From Actinobacillus sp. (lineage in GTDB: Bacteria; Pseudomonadota; Gammaproteobacteria; Enterobacterales; Pasteurellaceae): a stretch of DNA of 29,518 bases. The position numbers and the translations under genes are program-made. Positions 1-8,026 of the stretch are shown here, piece by piece. Numbering within the stretch: the first letter of the stretch is position 1; every line of letters begins with the position of its first letter. The notes beneath the pieces are model-generated. The model saw nothing but the letters and a program-made list of their open reading frames with translations. It was not told where the DNA came from and searched no databases. The stretch spans positions 1 to 29,518 of the forward strand of contig JAHHQZ010000020.1 in the NCBI GenBank assembly GCA_020026075.1, in the 5' to 3' direction.

Positions 1-1
1 A

Positions 2-51
2 ATCTGCACCTTAATTAGTTGACTGGTTAGTCCAACTTTTGGGGTGCAGAT
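2..51. repeat. Nested inverted repeat upstream of norB
   Basis: ATCTGCACC at 2-10 is the exact reverse complement of GGTGCAGAT at 43-51. Between them lies a second imperfect dyad, AGTTGACT at 17-24 and AGTCCAACT at 29-37, with one bulged base. Together they can fold into one long hairpin that ends about 40 bases before the norB start. There is no T-run directly after the stem. It could be the end of an upstream terminator, a structured norB leader, or an operator. It does not resemble the NsrR consensus. Confidence 0.5.
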
Positions 52-92
52 CAATATCGGTGATTTTTTAATTTTTATAGTTAGGAACGACA

Positions 93-2324
93 ATGAAACA
101 ATATAAAAAACTATGGGGGCTACTGGTGGTTACGCTGGTGGCAACCTTTACATTATTAGGCTATTTGGGCGTGGAAGTGTATCGCAATACACCGCCTATT
201 CCGCAGGCTTATGTGGATAGCACAGGGCAAACGATTATTTCGCAAGAGAATATTTTGCAAGGGCAAGAGGCGTGGCAATCTACGGGTGGAATGCAAATTG
301 GCACCATTTGGGGACACGGCGCATACCAAGCCCCAGATTGGACGGCAGATTGGCTACACCGTGAGTTAATGGCGTGGTTGAATATCACTGCACAAAAGAC
401 TTTTGGTAAACCTTATAACGCCCTAACCAGCATCCAGCAAGGAATGTTAAAAGCAGCGTTAAAAGATGAATATCGCAATTCGGCGGTGAAAAATGGCAAA
501 GTAATGTTATCTGATACTCGCATTGCGGCAATTCAACAGGCTGGGCGTTATTACGATAGTGTGTATGGCGATGATCCAGCTTTTCAGAAAACTCGTGAAG
601 CCTTTGCGATGAAAAATAATACCTTGCCAAGTGGGCAAGATCGCCAGCATTTGAACAATTTCTTTTTTTGGACGGCGTGGGCGGCAGCAAGTAATCGTCC
701 AAATAGTGATGCTACTTACACGAATAACTGGCCGCACGAGCCGTTGATTGATAACGTGCCAACGGCTGAAAATATTATGTGGTCTATTGCGAGCGTTGTG
801 TTCTTACTGGCCGGGCTTGGTTTGATTATTTGGGGTTGGTCGTTTTTACATAATCGTGCAGAAGAAAAAGCAGATAATCCAACAGCAGATCCGATTAGCC
901 AGCTTGTGCTAACGCCATCGCAAAAAGCGTTGGGGAAATACTTATTTATTGTGGCGGCTTTGTTTGCTGTGCAGGTAACGCTTGGTACATTCGTGGCACA
1001 TTATACGGTGGAAGGGCAGGAATTTTACGGCATCAATCTTGCGGATTATTTTCCCTATAGTTTATTGCGAACTTGGCATATTCAGTCTGCTTTATTTTGG
1101 ATTGCAACGGCATTCTTAGCCGCTGGGCTGTTCCTTGCACCGATTATCAACGGTGGGCGTGATCCAAAATTCCAAAAATTTGGTGTGAATTTCTTATTCA
1201 TTGCTTTGTTGATTGTGGTGGTGGGATCGTTTGTGGGCAATTATTTTGCGATTGCAAAACCACAGCCTGGCACGTTGAGTTACTGGTTTGGCATTCAAGG
1301 TCATGAATACATTGATTTAGGGCGCTTTTGGCAAGTGTTATTATTTGTTGGTTTGCTTGTGTGGCTCGCTTTGATGTTGCGTGCTGTGCTAGGGGCGTTT
1401 AAACAAAAAGGCGATAAAAATATGTTGGCTATTTTTGTGGCCTCGATTATTGCTGTTGGTTTGTTTTATGCACCAGGCTTATTTTACGGTCAGCGCACGA
1501 GTTTATCCGTAATGGAATATTGGCGCTGGTGGGTGGTGCATTTATGGGTGGAAGGCTTCTTTGAAGTATTCGCCACAGCCGCCATCGCCTTTGTGTTTAC
1601 TTCGCTTGGCCTAGTAAATAAACAAACTGCTACGATTGCTACGTTGGTTGCGGCGATTTTATTCTTAGTTGGTGGCGTGCCTGGCACATTCCATCATTTG
1701 TATTTCTCCGGTACAACCACGCCGATTATGGCGGTTGGTGCAAGTTTTAGTGCCTTAGAAGTTGTACCACTGATTTTGCTAGGTTACGAGGCTTATGGTA
1801 ACTGGAAATTAAAAACGCAAACAGCGTGGTCAAGCAAATTAGGTTGGGCGATTACCTGCTTTGTGGCGGTTGCTTTTTGGAATATGCTGGGGGCTGGCGT
1901 GTTTGGTTTCTTAATCAATCCGCCAGTGGCTCTGTATTATTTACAAGGGTTAAATACTACCGCAGTACATGCACACGCAGCATTATTTGGCGTTTACGGT
2001 TACTTGGCTCTTGGCTTTGTATTTACCGTGCTACGTTACATTCGCCCTGATTGTCCGTTAAATGAAAAATGGATGAAAATTGGCTTTTGGGCGTTAAATA
2101 TTGGTATGCTTTTGATGATGCTTAGTAGCTTGTTGCCGATTGGGGTGTTCCAAGCCCACGCCAGCATCACGCAGGGCTTGTGGTACGCACGTAGTGAAGG
2201 CTTTATGCAACAAGATGTGCTACAAGTACTACGCTGGGTTCGTATGATTGGTGACACGGTCTTCATTTTCGGCGCTTTCACGTTTGCGTGGCAAATTATT
2301 AAAACGTTGGTCGGAAAACGATAA
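93..2324 (+). CDS. norB: Quinol-dependent nitric oxide reductase (qNOR)
   Basis: Reduces two NO to N2O in the cytoplasmic membrane with electrons from quinol; in respiratory bacteria this detoxifies NO from hosts or from denitrification. The 743-residue length is normal for single-subunit qNOR. Residues 8-30 form a membrane anchor, followed by a periplasmic cytochrome-c-like region that has no CXXCH, as expected for the quinol type; GGMQIGTIWGHGAY near residue 67 is a family hallmark. The catalytic helices carry the heme and FeB ligands: RTWHIQ near 328, HLWVEG near 481 (His and the conserved Glu), FHHLYF near 533, and HAHAALFG near 626. The start is supported by AGGA nine bases upstream. It stands alone and is closed by a palindromic terminator. 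Regulation by NsrR or FNR is typical of the family, but I see no clear site. Confidence 0.95.
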   Translation: MKQYKKLWGLLVVTLVATFTLLGYLGVEVYRNTPPIPQAYVDSTGQTIISQENILQGQEAWQSTGGMQIGTIWGHGAYQAPDWTADWLHRELMAWLNITAQKTFGKPYNALTSIQQGMLKAALKDEYRNSAVKNGKVMLSDTRIAAIQQAGRYYDSVYGDDPAFQKTREAFAMKNNTLPSGQDRQHLNNFFFWTAWAAASNRPNSDATYTNNWPHEPLIDNVPTAENIMWSIASVVFLLAGLGLIIWGWSFLHNRAEEKADNPTADPISQLVLTPSQKALGKYLFIVAALFAVQVTLGTFVAHYTVEGQEFYGINLADYFPYSLLRTWHIQSALFWIATAFLAAGLFLAPIINGGRDPKFQKFGVNFLFIALLIVVVGSFVGNYFAIAKPQPGTLSYWFGIQGHEYIDLGRFWQVLLFVGLLVWLALMLRAVLGAFKQKGDKNMLAIFVASIIAVGLFYAPGLFYGQRTSLSVMEYWRWWVVHLWVEGFFEVFATAAIAFVFTSLGLVNKQTATIATLVAAILFLVGGVPGTFHHLYFSGTTTPIMAVGASFSALEVVPLILLGYEAYGNWKLKTQTAWSSKLGWAITCFVAVAFWNMLGAGVFGFLINPPVALYYLQGLNTTAVHAHAALFGVYGYLALGFVFTVLRYIRPDCPLNEKWMKIGFWALNIGMLLMMLSSLLPIGVFQAHASITQGLWYARSEGFMQQDVLQVLRWVRMIGDTVFIFGAFTFAWQIIKTLVGKR

Positions 2325-2340
2325 GAATTTAGAAAAAATA

Positions 2341-2372
2341 AAGGTCGGAATTTAGAAAAAAATTCCGACCTT
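2341..2372 (+). terminator. norB terminator built from the GGTCGGAAT palindrome
   Basis: AAGGTCGGAATTT at 2341-2353 pairs perfectly with AAATTCCGACCTT at 2360-2372, followed by TTTTCTTCTTT. It lies 16 bases after the norB stop and is a short-form member of the dispersed repeat family seen through the window. Confidence 0.8.
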
Positions 2373-2405
2373 TTCTTCTTTAAGTGAATTTAAACGAGAG
2401 GGAAA

Positions 2406-3344
2406 TTAGTCGTCAAACTGGCTTAAAAAGGTTGTGGATGGGAAAAAGTACATTCCGCCAGTTTTGGCTTGGACGAAGTCGAGTAGGCGATCGTAGAAAC
2501 CGTCTTTGTCGGCGGTGATCATTTGCTTAATGGACGTGGTGAGTACGTCTGGGTTGCCAGCAAAGCCTACAAACATTGTGCCGTGTTCAGCGGCGTTACC
2601 GAATGGGCGGTTTTGGCGGAACATTTTTTGTTCAACGTCATTCATAATCACTTTGCTTTTCGCATTGTGCGCCCAAACAGGTTTTTCTTCGTCGCTTAAT
2701 TCGATGTCATCCATTTTGGAGCGACCGATGACTTTGGATTGATATTCGGCACTTTCACGATCCCAAGGTAAGAGATTGTCGATGTCGATGTATTTTTGCA
2801 CTAACAAGTAGGTGCCGCCTTGATGTAATTCGATGTCGTTTTCCACGAGAACGGTGTCTAAGCGAGCGGTCGCTTTCGGGTTTTCGGTACCGTCAACGAA
2901 GTCGATCATATCGCGACTGTCTAAGTATTTGTAACCTTGCACGTCATCGATAAGGGTTGCGGTGTCAAGGAATGCACGGCGCACATATTTAGCGGCTTGG
3001 AAGTTTAAATCCATACGTTCGGATTTAATCATAAAGAAAATATCGCCAGGTGTGGCTGGGAACTTGCGGATGCCGTTTTCTAAAGCCTCAAAAGGTTTTA
3101 ATTTATTTGGTTTTGGGTAGTCAGGGAAAATTCGATCCCAACCATTAGAAGAAAAGCCCATACTGATAGTTAAATCTGCTTTGCTGTCTTTTTGGCCGAT
3201 GGATTTTTCAATCACGGACACTTGCACGAGTGCGTCTTTGACTGCATCAATGTCTGCATCTGGCTTTAACACGAAAGTTAAATATTCTGCAAAAGAATTT
3301 GGATCGGTGATGGTACCGATTTGAGCGAGTTCAGCACGATTCAT
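2406..3344 (-). CDS. DyP-type heme peroxidase (YfeX-like)
   Basis: A 312-residue dye-decolorizing peroxidase of the YfeX group, a cytoplasmic heme enzyme using H2O2; no signal peptide is visible, unlike EfeB. The family motif is present as FVDGTENP (Asp151 in DFVDG is the distal catalytic acid), with a probable proximal heme ligand His226 in VWAHNAK and the conserved Arg in FRQNRPFG (243-249). The frame is open a further 22 codons upstream, but the ATG at 3344 is preferred because AAGGAG sits seven bases before it and the protein then starts like other family members. It follows the glpE-like gene on the same strand after an 84-base gap, so it may be co-transcribed. The physiological substrate of this group is uncertain. 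Confidence 0.88.
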   Translation of the reverse strand: MNRAELAQIGTITDPNSFAEYLTFVLKPDADIDAVKDALVQVSVIEKSIGQKDSKADLTISMGFSSNGWDRIFPDYPKPNKLKPFEALENGIRKFPATPGDIFFMIKSERMDLNFQAAKYVRRAFLDTATLIDDVQGYKYLDSRDMIDFVDGTENPKATARLDTVLVENDIELHQGGTYLLVQKYIDIDNLLPWDRESAEYQSKVIGRSKMDDIELSDEEKPVWAHNAKSKVIMNDVEQKMFRQNRPFGNAAEHGTMFVGFAGNPDVLTTSIKQMITADKDGFYDRLLDFVQAKTGGMYFFPSTTFLSQFDD

Positions 3345-3428
3345 AATCGTCTCCTTGTTAATTTCGATGAGTTTTAAGAGTAAAAGTTTTCCTATCCTGT
3401 GGGCTAACACTTACATTTCAAGGGGATT

Positions 3429-3812
3429 TTAACACTTTTCACAGGGTAAATTGGCCCCAACCCAGCCTGCGAAACCACCCCGTAAGCTGTACACTTTTTC
3501 ATAGCCTTGTTGGGCGAGATAGTTTGCCACGTGGCGGCTTTTTACACCGTGATAACAACTAATAATGACGGGCATGTCTTCATCCGATCTTTTAAGCCAG
3601 CGTAGCACATATTTGTGATAACAACTAATAATGACGGGCATGTCTTCATCCACTTGCTGGAAAAAGCTTGAAAGGCTCGCGTCCGTTAAATGAAAGGCAC
3701 CCACAGGGTGTTGTTCGGCGAATGCCTTATCATCACGAATATCGGCTAAAACCGCACCTTGCTGTTGCATTTGCCAAGCGGTTTGTGGGGTAATTTCTTG
3801 AAAATCTGCCAT
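3429..3812 (-). CDS. glpE: GlpE-like rhodanese with internal duplication of the active-site strand
   Basis: Single-domain rhodanese (thiosulfate:cyanide sulfurtransferase family), cytoplasmic. The fold markers are EITPQTAWQM, LADIRDD, PVGAFHLTD, the CYHG active-site loop and YSLRGGFAGW. GlpE proteins are about 105 residues; this one is 127 because 22 extra residues sit in the middle. The segment DEDMPVIISCYH occurs twice (residues 55-66 and 77-88), so there are two candidate catalytic cysteines, Cys64 and Cys86, separated by the non-homologous stretch KYVLRWLKRS. Only the second copy continues into the normal GVKSRHVANYL. The start has AAGGAC seven bases upstream and lies 16 bases after the recQ stop, giving a cyaY-recQ-glpE order. 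Activity of the enlarged protein cannot be judged from sequence. Confidence 0.85.
   Translation of the reverse strand: MADFQEITPQTAWQMQQQGAVLADIRDDKAFAEQHPVGAFHLTDASLSSFFQQVDEDMPVIISCYHKYVLRWLKRSDEDMPVIISCYHGVKSRHVANYLAQQGYEKVYSLRGGFAGWVGANLPCEKC
3549..3651. repeat. 37-bp direct repeat inside glpE
   Basis: The 37 bases at 3549-3585 recur exactly at 3615-3651, with 29 unrelated bases (3586-3614) between them. The offset is 66 bases, so the reading frame is preserved. Confidence 0.95.
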
Positions 3813-3828
3813 TGTGTTGTCCTTTGCG

Positions 3829-5682
3829 TTATGGGGTTTCGGTTTCTTTTATGGCTTGGAGAAAATCCTTACCAAAGCGAGCGAGTTTCACTTCACCAAT
3901 GCCGTTAATGTCGAGCATTGCGGTGATGGTTTTCGGTTTATCTCGTGCCATTTCTTGTAGGGTTGCGTCATTGAAAACGATGTACGGCGGAATATTTAGG
4001 CTATCTGCTAAGCGTTTGCGCACATCACGTAAGCGATTGAACAGCACTTTGTCGTAATCTTCCACACGTTTTTTCGCCATTTGCTGTTTAGTAATGCTTT
4101 TGAAACGGCTATCGATGCGTGGCAGGGCAAGGGTTAGGCTTTCTTCGCCACGCAAAATCGGCAGAGCGTTTTTGCATAAACGCAAAATGGGGAACATTTG
4201 CCCTGTTTCGTTGGTTTGATAAATTTGTTGCACAAAACCTAAATGAATGAGCTGGCTCGCCACAGAAAGCCAGTGGGTTTGCGTTTTTTCTTTGCCAACG
4301 CCGTAAAGGCTGAGTTTATCGTGCCCACGATCGGTGATTTTTTGGTTTTTCAAGCCACGCAACACGGAAATAACATAATGCACGCCGAAATGCTGCCCTG
4401 TGCGGAAAATGGCGGACATTAGTTTTTGTGCGTCTACTAAGCCGTCATATTGTTTTGGCGGATTAAAGCAGATGTCGCAATTTTTACAGGATTTATGCAC
4501 ACGTTCACCGAAGTAATTGAGTAAAACTAAACGGCGGCAAGTTTGGCTTTCCACAAATTCACGCAGTGCGTCCAGTTTTAATTGTTTAATTTGGCGCTGT
4601 GGGCTTTCTGGTTCTTCCATTAGGCATTTTTGCAGCCATGCATAATCTTCTGGGCTGTATAAAAGCACCGCCTCTGCGGGCAAGTTATCTCGCCCTGCTC
4701 GCCCTGTTTCTTGATAATAAGCTTCAATGGAGCGTGGCATATGAAAATGCACCACGAAACGCACGTTAGATTTGTTGATCCCCATTCCAAAAGCGACAGT
4801 CGCTACCACGATTTGTAAATCATCACGCTGGAATTTTTGCTGAATTTTTGCACGTTCTTCTGCCGCCAGCCCTGCGTGGTATGCCCCAGCGGCAATGCCG
4901 ATGCTTTGCAGTTTTTGCGTGATGCTTTCTACACGGTGACGGCTGTTGCAGTAAATGATACCGCTGGCGTTTTTCGCTTGTTGGCGTTTGACGTAGTTGA
5001 TGAGCTGACGCATTGGCTGGTCTTTTTCCACAAGGGAATAGCGAATGTTGGGGCGGTCAAAACTGCCGATGTAAGAAAAAGGGTTTTGTAGATTTAAGTG
5101 CTTAACGATGTCGTGGCGTGTTTCAAAGTCCGCCGTGGCGGTGAGCGCCATTACAGGTACGTTGGGCAGAAATTGTTTTAAATGGGCAAGCTGGGTGTAT
5201 TCTGGGCGGAAATCGTGTCCCCATTGGGATATGCAATGTGCCTCGTCAATGGCGATCAGGCTAACGTTACATTGGCGGATGAAATACTCAAAGCCGTAGC
5301 CGAAAACTTTTTCTGGTGAAACGTACAGTAGTTTGAGCTTGCCTGAGCGTGCGTCTTCTTGAATGGCTTGCTGGTTTTCTAGGCTTTGGGTGGAATTTAA
5401 AAACGCCGCTGCCACGCCGTTGGCTTTGAGCTGTTCCACTTGATCTTGCATTAGGGAGATCAGCGGGGAAATCACGAGTGTCAAGCCGTCTAAGCATAGG
5501 GCTGGGATTTGATAGCACAGAGATTTTCCGTTACCTGTGGCCATTATGACAAGGCTGTCTTGGCCGTTAATGGCGGCGTTGATAATTTCCGCCTGCCCTT
5601 GACGGAAACTTTGGTAGCCGAACACGTTTTTTAAAACGTTGAGCGGTTGGGCAAGGTCGGAATTTTCAGGCAAATTATTCAT
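3829..5682 (-). CDS. recQ: ATP-dependent DNA helicase RecQ
   Basis: 3'-5' superfamily 2 DNA helicase acting in recombination and replication-fork repair. Helicase core: Walker A ATGNGKS (48-54), DEAHCISQWGHDFRPEY (about 145), and motif VI YYQETGRAGRD. Zinc-binding cysteines appear in SQTCRR and CKNCDIC. The last 70 residues form an HRDC domain (RLRDVRKRLAD through NGIGEVKLARFG). At 617 residues the length matches E. coli RecQ. The frame is open to a TTG at 5694, but the ATG at 5682 is preferred, with GGCGAG just upstream. It starts 14 bases after the cyaY stop, so the two are probably co-transcribed. Codons near residue 10 contain a single arm of the dispersed repeat (AAAATTCCGACCTT, encoding ENSDL). 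Confidence 0.95.
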   Translation of the reverse strand: MNNLPENSDLAQPLNVLKNVFGYQSFRQGQAEIINAAINGQDSLVIMATGNGKSLCYQIPALCLDGLTLVISPLISLMQDQVEQLKANGVAAAFLNSTQSLENQQAIQEDARSGKLKLLYVSPEKVFGYGFEYFIRQCNVSLIAIDEAHCISQWGHDFRPEYTQLAHLKQFLPNVPVMALTATADFETRHDIVKHLNLQNPFSYIGSFDRPNIRYSLVEKDQPMRQLINYVKRQQAKNASGIIYCNSRHRVESITQKLQSIGIAAGAYHAGLAAEERAKIQQKFQRDDLQIVVATVAFGMGINKSNVRFVVHFHMPRSIEAYYQETGRAGRDNLPAEAVLLYSPEDYAWLQKCLMEEPESPQRQIKQLKLDALREFVESQTCRRLVLLNYFGERVHKSCKNCDICFNPPKQYDGLVDAQKLMSAIFRTGQHFGVHYVISVLRGLKNQKITDRGHDKLSLYGVGKEKTQTHWLSVASQLIHLGFVQQIYQTNETGQMFPILRLCKNALPILRGEESLTLALPRIDSRFKSITKQQMAKKRVEDYDKVLFNRLRDVRKRLADSLNIPPYIVFNDATLQEMARDKPKTITAMLDINGIGEVKLARFGKDFLQAIKETETP

Positions 5683-5696
5683 TGAGCTCGCCAAAA

Positions 5697-6011
5697 TTAG
5701 GCACGCTGAAAGGTGATATTTTCACCAAAATGGCGGAATGCGGTTTCGAGCAAGTCCCAAAAAGTATCACCTTGCGCTGTGCGCCATTGGTCATTTTCGT
5801 AGTGTAAATGATAGCCGCCAGCACGGCTGGCAAGCCATAATTCGAGTAACGGTTCTTGTTTATTGATGACGATTTGTTGACCATTTTCTAAGGTCAATGT
5901 GAACACGCTGCCTTGACGTTCGCAGTCAACGTCTTGTTCTTGGTCTTCGAGTTGAGTTTCGATGTTGTCCCAAAGGGTATCGATTTGGGCGTGGTAGTCT
6001 TGTAAATTCAT
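5697..6011 (-). CDS. cyaY: Bacterial frataxin CyaY
   Basis: Iron-binding frataxin homologue that modulates IscS/IscU iron-sulfur cluster assembly in the cytosol. The 104 residues match the family: an acidic N-terminal helix (DTLWDNIETQLEDQEQDVD), the beta-sheet with NGQQIVINKQEPLLELWLASRAGGYH, and a C-terminal helix DTFWDLLETAFRHF. It is the first gene of a minus-strand unit with recQ. It is divergent from lptM, the same neighbourhood as cyaY-yifL in E. coli, which supports both calls. Confidence 0.95.
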   Translation of the reverse strand: MNLQDYHAQIDTLWDNIETQLEDQEQDVDCERQGSVFTLTLENGQQIVINKQEPLLELWLASRAGGYHLHYENDQWRTAQGDTFWDLLETAFRHFGENITFQRA

Positions 6012-6138
6012 AAAGGATTCCTGCTAAAACTGTACGAAAAGGCAAATTATAAAGATTTTGCGAAAATAGCGGTAGCACTCGCAAGGATTAAATGATAAAA
6101 ATAGTGCGTTTTTTTGTTCAATAATCGGGGATGTGACG

Positions 6139-6258
6139 ATGAAAAAATGCCTAAAAGTTGTGGGATTTGCACTCGCTTTGGCAATGCTTAGTGCCTGTGG
6201 GTTGAAAGGGCCTTTGTACTTTGCCCCAGCGTCTGACAACGTACAAAGTGCGAATTAA
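6139..6258 (+). CDS. lptM: LPS-assembly lipoprotein LptM (YifL)
   Basis: A 39-residue lipoprotein gene. MKKCLKVVGFALALAMLSAC is a signal peptide with lipobox LSAC, and the mature part begins CGLKGPLYF, the invariant signature of LptM/YifL, which helps the LptD-LptE outer-membrane translocon mature. The gene is divergent from cyaY as in E. coli, where it precedes dapF; here no dapF follows. GGGGATG lies upstream as a modest ribosome-binding site. Its stop overlaps the fabR stop by four bases in convergent orientation. Confidence 0.9.
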   Translation: MKKCLKVVGFALALAMLSACGLKGPLYFAPASDNVQSAN

Positions 6259-6935
6259 TGTGCTTTTGACTTTTTACTCAGGTCGGAATTTTTTGCAAAA
6301 TTCCGACCTGAGTTTTTTGTACTTGATGGCGAGTAATTCGCAAAAATATCTGCCCCTTTCGCTAGCATTTTTAGCTGCACACGAACACGCTGTTTGAGTT
6401 GTTCACGAGCATCTTGTTGCATATCTAAGGCACTTGCACCTGCGGCAAAGACTAAATTAACACCTCCTTCCGCTTGGGTATAGGCCAACGCTTGGGGATA
6501 GCCGTGTTTTTGTTCGATGTATTCGCTAAGTTCTTCGGTGAAATGCTGAATTTCTCTGTTAGTAGCGTTGCGAAAACGCTGTGATGTGCCTGAGCGTTCG
6601 CACAAAATCAGGCGGAAAACGTTAGGATTATTAAAAATAAATTCAAAAAAAACATCCACCGAAATGTCAATCACGCTGCCGCCACTAGCAATGCGTTTGC
6701 GTGCTTGGCGTAAGAGTTGACGTAGCGCCAAGCCTGCTTCGTCTACCATTTCTAGCCCCAGTTCTTCTAAATCACGAAAATGGCGATAAAAAGATGTGGG
6801 GGCAATGCCCGCTTCACGTGCCACTTCTCGTAAACTTAGACTGGCAAAATTTTTCTCGGCGCTGAGCTGGTTAAATGCCGCCCCAATTAAGGCGCGACGT
6901 GTTTTTTCTTTTTGAACGGCACGGATTCCTGACAT
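6255..6935 (-). CDS. fabR: TetR-family unsaturated fatty acid regulator FabR
   Basis: Repressor of unsaturated fatty acid synthesis genes (fabA/fabB type). The N-terminus is nearly superimposable on E. coli FabR: VQKEKTRRALIGAAFNQLSAE, then the helix-turn-helix SLSLREVAREAGIAPTSFYRHFRDLEELGLEMVDEAG, then ARKRIASGGSVI. The start codon lies three bases past the oxyR stop, so the pair forms one transcript. The last residues are odd: 208-220 (NSGRNFAKNSDLS) are encoded entirely by the perfect palindromic repeat that serves as terminator for the convergent lptM. The repeat has therefore been captured as protein sequence. Confidence 0.93.
   Translation of the reverse strand: MSGIRAVQKEKTRRALIGAAFNQLSAEKNFASLSLREVAREAGIAPTSFYRHFRDLEELGLEMVDEAGLALRQLLRQARKRIASGGSVIDISVDVFFEFIFNNPNVFRLILCERSGTSQRFRNATNREIQHFTEELSEYIEQKHGYPQALAYTQAEGGVNLVFAAGASALDMQQDAREQLKQRVRVQLKMLAKGADIFANYSPSSTKNSGRNFAKNSDLSKKSKAH
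6276..6313 (+). terminator. lptM terminator, also coding for the FabR tail
   Basis: A perfect 17-bp stem (6276-6292 with 6297-6313, core GGTCGGAAT/ATTCCGACC), four-base loop TTGC, then a run of six T (6313-6318). It is 17 bases after the lptM stop. In the other direction the same DNA is read as fabR codons 208-220. Confidence 0.85.
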
Positions 6936-6938
6936 TGT

Positions 6939-7847
6939 TTATTTCTTGTGTAGATTATCAAGTACGGGCAACATTCGTTTGGTAACGGCATCAGCAATAC
7001 GTTCATAGCGTTGACGCAGTGGTGAGCCTGGTCGGTAAACGAGGTTGATTTGGCGTGTTGGGATTGGGTTAATACAAGGAATGTATTTAATATCGGCATC
7101 GCAACTGTTCGGAATCGCAAGTTCTGGCATTAAGGTTATACCAAATCCTGCGGCGACCATATTACGGATGGTTTCTAAGCTGGTGGCTTGGTAGTGGCGG
7201 TTTTCTGTTGCGCCTGCTGCAAAGCAGTAGCCGATGGTTTTATCACGCAAGCAGTGGCCATCTTCTAGCATTAACAGTTCTTTGCCTTGTAAATTTGGCA
7301 TTTCAAACACGCTTTCTTTGGCAAGAGGATTGGTCGCAGGCACGGCTAAGCATAGGCGTTCTTCAAACATTGGCACAGAAATAAAGGATTCTACTTCTGC
7401 TACCATTTGCAAAATGGCGCAGTCGATCTTGCCGTTTTCAAGCAATTCTACCAGTTTAGCTGTTTGTGCTTCGTGGAGAAATAAGTCAATTTTAGGAAAC
7501 TCTTGCGCAATGGTTGCGGTAATATAAGGCATTAGCGAAGGTCCAAGTGTTGGAATTACGCCGATATGCAAAGGCCCTGCCATTTCTTTAGTTTGCATAC
7601 TCGCCATATCTTTAAACTGTTTGATTTCACGCAATACTTGGCGTGCTTGTTCAACTAGCAAAAGACCAGATTCGGTAAACACCACTTTACGGCTAGTACG
7701 TTCTAGTAGTCGCGTGTTTAATTCATCTTCCAGTTTGCGAATTTGACCACTTAGGGTAGGTTGACTGACTTTGCAAGCTTCGGCAGCACGGCGGAAATGT
7801 TTATATTCAGCAAGTGCCACTAAGTATTCTAAATCTCTAACGTTCAT
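6939..7847 (-). CDS. oxyR: Hydrogen-peroxide sensing LysR regulator OxyR
   Basis: LysR-type activator of the peroxide response. N-terminal helix-turn-helix MNVRDLEYLVALAEYKHFRRAAEACKVSQPTLSGQIRKLE (residues 1-40 region), then the substrate domain. The redox pair is present at the same numbering as E. coli: Cys199 in GHCLRD and Cys208 in GYCFA. The 302-residue length is typical. It is divergent from pgdX, a peroxidase gene it is expected to activate, and is followed after three bases by fabR. Confidence 0.95.
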   Translation of the reverse strand: MNVRDLEYLVALAEYKHFRRAAEACKVSQPTLSGQIRKLEDELNTRLLERTSRKVVFTESGLLLVEQARQVLREIKQFKDMASMQTKEMAGPLHIGVIPTLGPSLMPYITATIAQEFPKIDLFLHEAQTAKLVELLENGKIDCAILQMVAEVESFISVPMFEERLCLAVPATNPLAKESVFEMPNLQGKELLMLEDGHCLRDKTIGYCFAAGATENRHYQATSLETIRNMVAAGFGITLMPELAIPNSCDADIKYIPCINPIPTRQINLVYRPGSPLRQRYERIADAVTKRMLPVLDNLHKK

Positions 7848-7919
7848 AAAAACTCCTTAATAGCTAAGTAGTATGGTGTAATTTTGGTTGTAATCAACAT
7901 ATAGAGAAAGGTTATTTTG

Positions 7920-7956
7920 ATAGGTTATGACAATTAAACAAATCAAGGTTATTGCA
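7920..7956. promoter_or_regulatory. Candidate OxyR binding site
   Basis: ATAGGTTATGACAAT (7920-7934) fits the OxyR half-pattern ATAG-N-T...C-N-AT well. A weaker second half follows after seven bases (7942-7956), the expected spacing. It ends immediately upstream of the pgdX -35 region, the position of an activator contacting RNA polymerase. The second half is degenerate, so the call is tentative. Confidence 0.45.
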
Positions 7957-7985
7957 TGGAAATATAGCATATATTTGATTATAAT
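7957..7985 (+). promoter_or_regulatory. pgdX promoter
   Basis: TATAAT at 7980-7985 is a perfect -10 box; TGGAAA at 7957-7962 is a weak -35 with 17-base spacing. A weak -35 next to an activator site suits an OxyR-dependent promoter. Confidence 0.6.
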
Positions 7986-8026
7986 TCACACCGAACTCTT
8001 AACTTACAATCATTAAGGAGAACATA

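Noticed and set aside
3829..5694. RecQ Walker A reading ATGNGKS as a defect
   Set aside because: The Lys and Ser that bind nucleotide are present and I recall the same Asn in Haemophilus RecQ, so it is a lineage feature.
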